From contig JAHIPG010000142.1 in assembly GCA_018894775.1 (NCBI GenBank), positions 1-7,673 of the forward strand: 7,673 bases of DNA. The letters run 5' to 3'. The translations under genes and the position numbers were made by a program. Below are positions 1-5,541 of the stretch, one piece after another; positions within the stretch are counted from its first letter, which is position 1, and every line of letters starts with the position of its first letter. This DNA comes from Nanobdellota archaeon (GTDB lineage: Archaea; Nanobdellota; Nanobdellia; SCGC-AAA011-G17; VGLX01). The notes beneath the pieces were generated by a model. It was not told the origin of the DNA, searched no databases, and worked only from the letters and a program-made list of their open reading frames with translations.

Positions 1-1
1 A

Positions 2-82
2 CGCTTTGGAAACTCAGCCAAAGTAGACGCACAAAAAAAATACATCGGACAAAGAGCATACGTAATAATAATCAAAGACTAA
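2..82 (+). CDS. C-terminal fragment of a DUF2080-like, transposon-associated small protein
   Basis: The reading frame is open from the window edge to a TAA at 80-82 and gives 26 residues containing FGNSAKV and YIGQRAYVIII. This order (a GNSAKV turn, a K-rich YIG segment, then a hydrophobic strand) resembles the C-terminal half of the short archaeal DUF2080 proteins, which are annotated as transposon-encoded or transposase-associated. Their molecular role is not known; the fold may be a small beta-rich, AbrB-like DNA-binding type, but that is a guess. The start and any partner transposase lie outside the window. The gene faces the SDR gene, with a 43-base gap holding hairpin-forming sequence. 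The coding frame is well supported because the protein pattern is recognisable; the family call rests on a short tail only. Confidence 0.6.
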   Translation, partial: RFGNSAKVDAQKKYIGQRAYVIIIKD

Positions 83-98
83 AACTATTTTGTCCCAC

Positions 99-134
99 AC
101 ACAATAACTTCAATAGTTATTTATATTATTGTGT
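99..134. terminator. Hairpin-forming sequence between convergent gene ends
   Basis: Two nested inverted repeats are visible. The outer arms ACACAATAA (99-107) and TTATTGTGT (126-134) are perfectly complementary, with an 18-base spacer. The inner arms AATAACT (103-109) and AGTTATT (115-121) form a 7-bp stem with a 5-base loop. The two overlap, so they are alternative folds. The outer right arm overlaps the last codons of the SDR gene. The position between two converging genes suits a shared end-of-transcript structure, although archaeal termination depends mainly on U-runs, and only a short TTTT (88-91) is present here. It could instead be the end of a mobile element linked to the DUF2080-like gene. 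Confidence 0.35.
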
Positions 135-884
135 TAGCCAACCACCATCTACATAGATTACAGCACCAGTGATATAATCTGCTTCATCTGATGATAAAAA
201 TACAGCTGTATATCCTATATCTTCTGGTTTACCAAACCTATTCTTTGGTATATGGGCTAATAGTTGTTTTTTAGACTTTGGATCTTTTAACAGAGCAGTA
301 GTCATATCAGTATCTATTACTCCCGGAGCAATGGAATTTATGTTTATCCCTCTTGGTGCAAGATCAATTGCCAAGTCTTCAGTTAATCCAATTACACCAC
401 CCTTTGATGCAGCGTAATGAGGTATCCTTCCAAAACCTACACCCGCACCCCCAGAAGCGATAGAAGAAACGTTAATAATTTTACTTCCTTTAGGCATCAA
501 TTTTATCGCTTCTTGAACGCATAAAAACTGGCCTTTAAGGTTAACATCTATTATTTTATCCCATTCTTCTTCGCTAATATTCTCAATACTATTAAAAGCT
601 ACTACACCTGCGTTGTTAACTAGTATGTGAAGTTTGCCCCATTCTTTCTTTATCTCCTGGAACATTTTGACAACATCTTGTTTTTTTGAAACATCTCCCT
701 GTATTGCTATTGCTTTCACACCCAATTTTTTTATTTCCTTTACCACTTTATCAGCTTCTTCTTTCTTTGAACGGTAGTTTATCACCACAGAAGCCCCTGC
801 CTTTGCTAAGGATATAGCAATCCCTTTTCCAATACCTCTTGATGAACCAGTAACCACCGCATTTTTACCTTTAAGAGAAAACAT
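126..884 (-). CDS. Short-chain dehydrogenase/reductase, FabG-like
   Basis: A classical SDR of 252 residues, normal for the family, acting in the cytosol as an NAD(P)-dependent ketone/alcohol oxidoreductase. The Rossmann glycine motif TGSSRGIG is at 12-19, NNAG at 90-93 and the PG motif at 187-188. The catalytic tetrad is N115, S141, Y157 and K161 (YAASK). R16 and R38 (in NYRS) are basic residues at positions that usually favour NADPH. The segment between the catalytic Ser and Tyr is about three residues longer than in E. coli FabG and is glycine-rich. The best resemblance is to 3-oxoacyl-ACP reductase, but archaea generally lack the bacterial fatty-acid cycle, and SDRs of this type also act on sugars or other carbonyls, so the substrate is not assignable. 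The start is fixed by a strong Shine-Dalgarno at 890-896. The gene is divergent from the TrxB-like gene and convergent with the DUF2080-like fragment. Confidence 0.93.
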   Translation of the reverse strand: MFSLKGKNAVVTGSSRGIGKGIAISLAKAGASVVINYRSKKEEADKVVKEIKKLGVKAIAIQGDVSKKQDVVKMFQEIKKEWGKLHILVNNAGVVAFNSIENISEEEWDKIIDVNLKGQFLCVQEAIKLMPKGSKIINVSSIASGGAGVGFGRIPHYAASKGGVIGLTEDLAIDLAPRGININSIAPGVIDTDMTTALLKDPKSKKQLLAHIPKNRFGKPEDIGYTAVFLSSDEADYITGAVIYVDGGWLTQ

Positions 885-889
885 TTTTA

Positions 890-896
890 CACCTCC
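890..896 (-). promoter_or_regulatory. Shine-Dalgarno GGAGGTG for the SDR gene
   Basis: On the minus strand GGAGGTG precedes the ATG (882-884) by 5 bases. It is a full complement to the usual archaeal 16S 3' end and decides the start codon. It is the strongest ribosome binding site in the window and contrasts with the leaderless layout of the divergent neighbour. Confidence 0.85.
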
Positions 897-924
897 AATT
901 TTTTATATTCATTATGTATCTCTT

Positions 925-951
925 CTTATATGGGCCTATGGTTTTTTAAAT
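925..951 (-). promoter_or_regulatory. Candidate TATA box(es) for the SDR gene
   Basis: Two A/T elements on the minus strand could serve. TTTAAAAAAC (941-950) would place the transcript start near 920 and give a leader of about 35 bases. CATATAAG (925-932) would start near 902 and give a short leader that still contains the Shine-Dalgarno. The sequence alone does not decide between them. Confidence 0.45.
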
Positions 952-979
952 TTTTCTAAATTAAAGCATCAATAAGATT

Positions 980-987
980 TTTAAATA
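980..987 (+). promoter_or_regulatory. TATA box of the TrxB-like gene (leaderless layout)
   Basis: TTTAAATA is centred about 25 bases before the ATG at 1009 and is preceded by purine-rich AAGA, which could be a BRE. At the usual archaeal distance, transcription would begin at or next to the ATG. No Shine-Dalgarno is seen in front of that ATG, in agreement with a leaderless mRNA. Confidence 0.65.
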
Positions 988-1008
988 ATAAAATATAGTT
1001 TAATCAAT

Positions 1009-1908
1009 ATGGTAAAAAATCAGATTTATGATACGATAATAATAGGATCAGGTCCTGCAGGAATGACTGCAGCGATATATGCTGCGAGGTACAAGCTAAA
1101 AACTTTGATTATTTCTAAAGACGTTGGCGGCGTTGCTAATCTTGCCCATAAGGTTGAGAACTGGCCAGGTATTGTAAGCATTCCAGGAACAGAACTTATG
1201 CAGAACTTTAAGAAACATGTAACTGTTTTAGGAGTAGAACTAGTAGAAGACAAAGCTGAGAAGATTATTAACAAATTTGAAGTTGTAACTGCAAGTAATA
1301 AACGGTTCAAATCAAAAACCTTAATTTTTGCTTTAGGGACTGTTAGAAGAAAGCTTAATATTCCAGGGGAAGATAAGTTTACAGGCAAGGGAGTTTCTTA
1401 TTGTGCTACTTGTGACGCTCCATTTTTCAAAGACAAAACAGTCTGTGTTGTTGGAGGCAGAAACTCTGCTACCATGGCAGCTAGTCTATTGTCACAGTAT
1501 GCTAAAAAAATTTACATAATATATAGGAAAGATAAGTTAAGGGCAGATCCTGTACTGATAGAACAGGTAGAAAAAAATCCAAAAATAGAAATGATATACA
1601 AATCTGAAGTTGCTAAAATTTTAGGAACTAAATTTGTAGAAAAAGTAATCTTAAAAGATGGTAAAGAGATTCCAATTGAAGGTGTTTTTGTAGAAATAGG
1701 TGGGATTCCTTCGACTGGTTTGGCTAAAGAGTTGCAAGTCAAGCTTGATAATGGCAGCTATATAATCGTTGATGACAAAATGCAGACTAATATTCCTGGT
1801 ATTTTTGCTGCGGGGGATATTACAAACACTCCTTTAGCACAAATTGTTACTGCTTGTAGCGATGGTGCAAAGGCTGCTTACTCAGCATTCCAATATTTAA
1901 AGAAATAA
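1009..1908 (+). CDS. trxB: Thioredoxin reductase-like FAD/dithiol oxidoreductase
   Basis: A low-molecular-weight thioredoxin reductase type flavoprotein of 299 residues, slightly shorter than the usual 310-320. The N-terminal FAD site GSGPAG is at 13-18, the redox-active CATCD has C132 and C135, the central pyridine-nucleotide domain covers about 115-240, and the C-terminal FAD motif GIFAAGD is at 264-270. It should pass electrons from a nicotinamide or other donor through FAD to a thioredoxin or glutaredoxin-like protein in the cytosol. The NADPH site is atypical. The glycine motif reads GGRNSA (149-154) instead of GGGxxA, the following EE pair is MA (156-157), and the HRRxxxR motif is YRKDKLR (172-178). 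Cofactor preference is therefore uncertain, and some archaeal homologues such as that of Thermoplasma do not use NADPH. The promoter is leaderless. The gene ends 4 bases before the convergent purF. Confidence 0.9.
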   Translation: MVKNQIYDTIIIGSGPAGMTAAIYAARYKLKTLIISKDVGGVANLAHKVENWPGIVSIPGTELMQNFKKHVTVLGVELVEDKAEKIINKFEVVTASNKRFKSKTLIFALGTVRRKLNIPGEDKFTGKGVSYCATCDAPFFKDKTVCVVGGRNSATMAASLLSQYAKKIYIIYRKDKLRADPVLIEQVEKNPKIEMIYKSEVAKILGTKFVEKVILKDGKEIPIEGVFVEIGGIPSTGLAKELQVKLDNGSYIIVDDKMQTNIPGIFAAGDITNTPLAQIVTACSDGAKAAYSAFQYLKK

Positions 1909-1912
1909 AACT

Positions 1913-3265
1913 TTACAAAACGGGATACTTACCATCAAAACAAGCAGTACAGAATTCTTTAGTACATCGCCTAGTACAATTCAGCATACCTTTCAGGCTA
2001 AGGTACTCTAAAGAATCAGCACCTATTGCCTTCTGGATATCCTTAACACTTTTAGATGATGCAATAAGCTCCTGTTTAGTAGGGGTATCGATACCATAAT
2101 AACAAGGGTTGGTTATTGGAGGAGAACTAATCCTTACATGGACCTCTTTAGCACCACAATCCTTCATCATCTTAACAATTTTTTTCATAGTGTTAGAACG
2201 AACTAAAGAATCGTCAACTAAAACAACCTTGTTGTCTTTGATGCTCTTCTTAATAGGGCTAAGCTTAAGCTTTACACTTTGCTTTCGTCCAGAAGGCTGG
2301 ATAAAAGACCTAGGGATGTAATGATTCCTGCTGATAGCAAACTTAAGCATAATATCGGATACCTGAGAAAAACCCCAGGCAGCATACATACCAGAATCAG
2401 GAACACCAATAACAATATCAGCATCCACAGGATGCTCCCTTGCTAACTGCCTGCCAAACTCTTCACGAATACCGTGCATATACTCATTGAAGACTACACT
2501 ATTAGGACGAGCAAAATAAACATACTCAAAAATACAATGCTTTCTCTCTTTAGGAAGGAAGAATACAGCTTTTTGTCCATCTTTGTTTATCTTAAGAATT
2601 TCTCCAGGGATAATATCTCGAATATATTCAGCATCAATCTGATCAAAAGCACAAGTCTCAGATGCTAACACATACGAATCATCTAACTTACCAAGGGATA
2701 GCGGTCTAAATCCATAGGGGTCCATAGCAGCAACCATCTCATCCTTAGTCATAATAATTAAAGAATAAGCACCTTTAACCTGGGATAAAGCATCAAAAAC
2801 CTTATTCTCTAAATTCCTCTTCTTTGATTTTATCATCAAATGTAAAATAACCTCTGTATCTGAATTTGTCTTAAAAACAGAACCATTATCCTCCAAATCT
2901 TCTCTAAGTTTCTCATAATTTGTGAGATTACCGTTATGGGCAATAGAATATTCCTTGCCTTTATGGATAATTGTTATAGGCTGAGCATTAGACAAATTAC
3001 TATCGCCAGATGTAGAATAACGAACATGACCAATAGCTGTATCACCAATAAGATTTTCTAATGCAACTTGTCTATCTCTAGCTTCTTTATTAGTTTTAAC
3101 ATATACCTCGCTGACAAGACCCATACCCTTATCCTTGTAAAGGGTATTTCCATCACTGGTAACAATACCTGTGCTCTCTTGACCTCTGTGCTGCAGACCA
3201 AACAATCCCTCATAAGTTATTGTGGCTGCATCTTTATGGTCAAAAATACCAAATATTCCACACAT
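1913..3265 (-). CDS. purF: Amidophosphoribosyltransferase, [4Fe-4S] type
   Basis: Catalyses the first step of de novo purine synthesis: PRPP plus glutamine gives 5-phosphoribosylamine. The N-terminal Ntn glutaminase domain (about 2-235) has nucleophile C2, exposed by Met removal, with QHRGQE at 25-30, R82 in GHVRYST, IAHNGN ending at N113, and D136. The phosphoribosyltransferase domain (about 255-400) has VPDSG at 288-292 and the PRPP loop at 347-359. C244, C388, C439 and C442 match the four cluster ligands of the Bacillus subtilis enzyme, so a [4Fe-4S] cluster is expected. Unlike that enzyme there is no N-terminal propeptide. The PRPP loop reads VRSNT where VRGTT is usual. Length (450) is normal to slightly short. 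It lies 39 bases downstream of iscU with its own TATA-like box, no Shine-Dalgarno, and no other purine genes nearby. Confidence 0.95.
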   Translation of the reverse strand: MCGIFGIFDHKDAATITYEGLFGLQHRGQESTGIVTSDGNTLYKDKGMGLVSEVYVKTNKEARDRQVALENLIGDTAIGHVRYSTSGDSNLSNAQPITIIHKGKEYSIAHNGNLTNYEKLREDLEDNGSVFKTNSDTEVILHLMIKSKKRNLENKVFDALSQVKGAYSLIIMTKDEMVAAMDPYGFRPLSLGKLDDSYVLASETCAFDQIDAEYIRDIIPGEILKINKDGQKAVFFLPKERKHCIFEYVYFARPNSVVFNEYMHGIREEFGRQLAREHPVDADIVIGVPDSGMYAAWGFSQVSDIMLKFAISRNHYIPRSFIQPSGRKQSVKLKLSPIKKSIKDNKVVLVDDSLVRSNTMKKIVKMMKDCGAKEVHVRISSPPITNPCYYGIDTPTKQELIASSKSVKDIQKAIGADSLEYLSLKGMLNCTRRCTKEFCTACFDGKYPVL

Positions 3266-3289
3266 AATAAAAAAAGAATTCTCTAAGGC

Positions 3290-3297
3290 TTAATAAA
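3290..3297 (-). promoter_or_regulatory. TATA-like box of purF
   Basis: On the minus strand TTTATTAA is centred about 28 bases before the purF ATG (3263-3265), which is again a leaderless spacing. The gap also holds a T7 run (plus-strand A7 at 3269-3275), which could end transcripts of the upstream iscU operon just as purF begins. Whether purF is partly co-transcribed with the operon is open. Confidence 0.5.
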
Positions 3298-3304
3298 GGT
3301 TATG

Positions 3305-3691
3305 CTATTTCTTCTTCTTCTTATAATTCTCAATAGCAGTCTTTAAAGCCTTCTCTCCAAGAACAGAACAATGGAACTTTAGATTTGGCAGACCCTGCAA
3401 TTTCTTAACAATATTATTTCTAGTTATCTTCAAGGCTTGCTTGATAGTCTTACCTTTAGCTAATTCACATAAAGCATCAGAAGAGCTTATTGCAGCAACA
3501 CAACCAAAAGTCTGGAAAGAAATATCCTTGATTATTTCATCTCCTTTCTTGTTCTTCTCGATTTTGAGAAATATTTTCATAACATCGCCACATGTTGCAT
3601 TACCGACTTCACCAATAGCATCAGGATTCTTCATCTTCTCACCAAACTTAGGATTCTTGAAACGTTTCATGACTTCTTTTGAATAACTCAT
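3305..3691 (-). CDS. iscU: IscU-type iron-sulfur cluster scaffold
   Basis: Scaffold on which IscS-derived sulfur and iron are built into [2Fe-2S]/[4Fe-4S] clusters before transfer to client proteins. The 128-residue protein has all the expected ligands: C34 and D36 in TCGD, C64 in TFGC, and H107-C108 in FHCS, with LPNLK just before. The HC pair and the C64-C108 spacing match IscU and not SufU, which has an insertion there. The C-terminus is a run of five lysines. The start is taken at the ATG 3689-3691, not at the in-frame ATG nine codons upstream. This start sits in an ATGA overlap with the PQ-loop gene stop, has AGGTGA (3696-3701) just ahead, and gives the family-typical MSYSKEVM beginning. 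It is the last gene of the four-gene operon, and no co-chaperone (HscA/HscB) or ferredoxin gene accompanies it here. Confidence 0.94.
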   Translation of the reverse strand: MSYSKEVMKRFKNPKFGEKMKNPDAIGEVGNATCGDVMKIFLKIEKNKKGDEIIKDISFQTFGCVAAISSSDALCELAKGKTIKQALKITRNNIVKKLQGLPNLKFHCSVLGEKALKTAIENYKKKKK

Positions 3692-3948
3692 TTTCTCACC
3701 TTCTTTAACACGTACCATAAGTTAATAGCGACTAAGATACTTGCTAAACCGTTTAGTATGAAAAATAATGTCTGTTTTGCCATAAACGCATAAATAATCA
3801 ACATCAAACTTCCAATAAGCTGTGCAAAAGTAAAATTAAAGCTTAGGCCTGACTTTTTTTCTTTGACAGTCTTTACTAATTGAGGTATCCAGCTAATTGC
3901 AATCATCCCAACACCTATACTTCCTAAAATTGTTATCAAATCTATCAT
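3688..3948 (-). CDS. PQ-loop (SemiSWEET/cystinosin superfamily) three-helix membrane protein
   Basis: An 86-residue integral membrane protein, a single PQ-loop unit. Three hydrophobic helices are visible, at about 3-25, 38-56 and 60-81. The PQ dipeptide (P22-Q23) lies at the end of helix 1 in SWIPQLVKTV, followed by a basic loop with KSGLSFNF. N66 lies in helix 3 and the tail is basic (KKVRK). Known one-unit members (SemiSWEETs) dimerise into sugar carriers, while the two-unit eukaryotic member cystinosin moves cystine. The pocket Trp of characterised SemiSWEETs is not evident, so sugar transport should not be assumed. Both ends overlap neighbours by ATGA (iscS stop/this start, this stop/iscU start), and no good Shine-Dalgarno precedes it, so translation is probably coupled. 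The location suggests a role tied to cysteine use, by inference only. Confidence 0.85.
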   Translation of the reverse strand: MIDLITILGSIGVGMIAISWIPQLVKTVKEKKSGLSFNFTFAQLIGSLMLIIYAFMAKQTLFFILNGLASILVAINLWYVLKKVRK

Positions 3949-5093
3949 TTTTTCAAAGGACTTATCTTCCTTAAGTTCTCCACAATCTCTTTTACAGAAT
4001 CAATAGTATAATCAATCTCTTCTTTTGTTGTATATCTGCTTAATGTAAATCTTATCGAACCATGAGCATCTTCAGGCTTCAGGCCAATAGATATCAAAAC
4101 AGGGCTAGGTGACAATGACTGAGAGCTGCAGGCAGAGCCAGTTGATACTGCAACACCTTTACCGTCTAAATGATAAAGCATAGACTCTCCTTCAATATAT
4201 TTGAAAGATATGTTCACATTATTGGCTAATCTTTTATCCCCTTTTGGACCGTTCAGTTTTGCATCCACTACGCTTTTCTGAATCCCATCTATCAATCTGT
4301 CCCTTAATTCTTTCATCTGCTTAACATCTTTTTCTGAGATTATTTCTACAGCTTTCGCAAAGCCAACAATGCCAGGCGTATTTTCTGTGCCTGATCTTAT
4401 CTTGCCTTCCTGGTCCCCGCCATGGAGAAGAGGAATAACCTTTACACCCTTCCTTATGAATAATGCTCCAATACCTTTAGGACCGTGTATCTTATGTCCG
4501 CTAATTGATAAGAGATCAATATTCATTGCTTTGACATCAATAGGAACTTTTGTGAAACTCTGAACAGCATCAGTATGGAACAATACATCTTTCTTCTTGC
4601 ACAATTGACTTATAGCTTTCATGTCCTGTATTGTACCTATCTCATTATTAGCATGTATGATTGACACAAGAATAGTATCATCTGTGATTGCATTCTCTAA
4701 CTTCTCAAGGCTTATGAAACCTTCCTTATCAACACTAAGATAAGTTACATTGAATCCACATTTCTCTAAATGCTCACACGTTTTTGAGATAGCAGGATGT
4801 TCTATCTCTGTTGTGATTATATGTTTACCTTTATCCATATAGGCATAAGCTATACCTTTTATAGCAAGATTATCTGATTCAGTACCGCCAGATGTGAAAA
4901 ATATCTCACTTGGATTAGCATTTATCTTCTTGGCTATTGTTTCCCTTGCTTTTACGATTTCTTCATTCGCTTCCTCACCGAACTGATGCAGGGACGAAGG
5001 ATTACCAAAATTTTTTGTAAGCATATTATCTATAACTTCTGCTACTTCTTTTGCAACTTGGGTTGTTGCGCCATTGTCAAGGTAAACTTTCAT
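3945..5093 (-). CDS. iscS: Cysteine desulfurase (IscS/NifS, class V aminotransferase fold)
   Basis: PLP enzyme that takes sulfur from L-cysteine, leaving alanine and an enzyme persulfide, and hands it to IscU. The 382-residue protein shows the N-terminal VYLDNGATT, SGGTESDN at 68-75, H99 stacking on PLP, D175 and Q178 in HTDAVQ, the PLP lysine K201 in SGHKIHGPKG, RSGTEN at 233-238, and the sulfur-carrying C322 in TGSACSSQ. It is a little shorter at the C-terminus than E. coli IscS, closer to NifS. The start is the ATG 5091-5093, not the in-frame TTG three codons upstream. That ATG makes an ATGA overlap with the regulator stop, begins the family-typical MKVYLDN, and has GAGGT about 9 bases ahead. 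It is the second gene of the operon, followed by the PQ-loop gene. Confidence 0.95.
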   Translation of the reverse strand: MKVYLDNGATTQVAKEVAEVIDNMLTKNFGNPSSLHQFGEEANEEIVKARETIAKKINANPSEIFFTSGGTESDNLAIKGIAYAYMDKGKHIITTEIEHPAISKTCEHLEKCGFNVTYLSVDKEGFISLEKLENAITDDTILVSIIHANNEIGTIQDMKAISQLCKKKDVLFHTDAVQSFTKVPIDVKAMNIDLLSISGHKIHGPKGIGALFIRKGVKVIPLLHGGDQEGKIRSGTENTPGIVGFAKAVEIISEKDVKQMKELRDRLIDGIQKSVVDAKLNGPKGDKRLANNVNISFKYIEGESMLYHLDGKGVAVSTGSACSSQSLSPSPVLISIGLKPEDAHGSIRFTLSRYTTKEEIDYTIDSVKEIVENLRKISPLKK

Positions 5094-5443
5094 TTTAAAC
5101 AAACCTCACATTTTTTTAGATTTTTATATTTAGATTTATGAAAACAGCACAGCAGTCCTTCTTCCTTTATGATACCGCACAATGCCATAATCTCTGCCCT
5201 TACATTTGATTTTTCCTTAAGAATCTTATCTACTGATTCTTCTATTTTTTTTAGCATATGCTTGTCAAATTTTAGTTCTGTGCCTCTTTGTGATTTTAGA
5301 TATTGTGATACTGCTGATTTTCCTAAGTTCATTTTTTCAGCTATTTCTTTCTGTTTCAGTCCTTTTTTGAGCATGAGCTCGGCAAAGGATTTCCTTAATG
5401 CTGGTATTACATACCATACTTCCAGTTCTTGGGGCATATCCAT
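5090..5443 (-). CDS. HTH transcriptional regulator with C-terminal cysteine cluster (COG2522-like)
   Basis: A 117-residue, probably DNA-binding protein and first gene of the Fe-S operon. An Xre-type helix-turn-helix spans about 27-50 (KQKEIAEKMNLGKSAVSQYL). The preceding VWYVIPALRKSFAELM is typical of the archaeal COG2522 regulators. The C-terminal part has C89, C99, C100, C112 and C115, the last two in CEVC, close to an H102. This arrangement could bind an Fe-S cluster or zinc. Family role: putative regulators, mostly uncharacterised. Inference: it reads cluster or redox state and represses its own operon through the palindrome 5447-5460, as IscR does in bacteria although unrelated in fold. 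The start at 5443 is chosen because the TATA box places the transcript start there; M3 (5437) is a possible alternative. Its stop overlaps the iscS start by ATGA. Confidence 0.9.
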   Translation of the reverse strand: MDMPQELEVWYVIPALRKSFAELMLKKGLKQKEIAEKMNLGKSAVSQYLKSQRGTELKFDKHMLKKIEESVDKILKEKSNVRAEIMALCGIIKEEGLLCCFHKSKYKNLKKCEVCLK

Positions 5444-5446
5444 AAG

Positions 5447-5460
5447 TTCACAATTGTGAA
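5447..5460. promoter_or_regulatory. Perfect 14-bp palindrome, candidate operator of the Fe-S operon
   Basis: TTCACAATTGTGAA is its own reverse complement. After one mismatched pair it extends by AA/TT, giving an imperfect 20-bp symmetry at 5444-5463. It lies between the operon TATA box (5467-5474) and the ATG at 5443, covering about -3 to -16 from the predicted transcript start. A protein bound there would block the preinitiation complex or polymerase. The most likely ligand is the HTH protein encoded immediately downstream. I saw no second copy in the window. Confidence 0.7.
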
Positions 5461-5466
5461 TTTTAC

Positions 5467-5474
5467 TTTATAAA
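5467..5474 (-). promoter_or_regulatory. TATA box of the HTH-iscS-PQ-iscU operon
   Basis: TTTATAAA, itself symmetric, is centred about 27 bases upstream of the regulator ATG (5441-5443) on the minus strand. No Shine-Dalgarno is present, so the operon mRNA is probably leaderless. It lies back-to-back with the acyl-CoA ligase promoter, about 31 bases away centre to centre. Confidence 0.65.
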
Positions 5475-5497
5475 CTTTTCTATTCTAAAAAGTAATA

Positions 5498-5505
5498 TTT
5501 ATATA
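5498..5505 (+). promoter_or_regulatory. TATA box of the acyl-CoA ligase gene
   Basis: TTTATATA is a near-ideal archaeal TATA box with purine-rich AAGTAA just upstream. The transcript would start near 5527, giving a leader of about 15 bases that contains AGGTG (5530-5534), seven bases ahead of the ATG at 5542. This supports the ATG over the in-frame TTG at 5512, which would lie upstream of the predicted transcript start. Confidence 0.65.
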
Positions 5506-5541
5506 GCCTGATTGATTAGCTCTAAATACAGGTGGTGCAAC

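Noticed and set aside
929..941. Direct repeat TATGG...TATGG with a GGCC centre in the SDR/TrxB gap
   Set aside because: Only five bases per unit and no good symmetry; likely chance in a short intergenic region.
1026..1742. Two minus-strand open frames inside the TrxB-like gene
   Set aside because: Antisense shadows of a well-supported flavoprotein gene, without start signals or recognisable motifs.
2109..3286. Three plus-strand open frames opposite purF
   Set aside because: Antisense to purF, whose catalytic and cluster residues are all present; no promoters or family patterns.
3692..3718. Longer IscU start nine codons upstream
   Set aside because: It lacks a ribosome binding site, while the ATG at 3691 has one and forms an ATGA overlap; family members begin near MSYSKEV.
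5169..5459. Open frame of 96 codons on the plus strand opposite the HTH gene
   Set aside because: It is antisense to a gene with a clear HTH, has low-complexity Ser/Phe-rich composition and no promoter or Shine-Dalgarno.
5447..5460. Palindrome as a transcription terminator stem
   Set aside because: It lies at the starts of two divergent genes, has no loop and no T-run suited to a gene end; an operator is the better reading.
5512..5541. TTG start for the acyl-CoA ligase
   Set aside because: It lies before the predicted transcript start, and the ATG at 5542 has AGGTG at a good distance.
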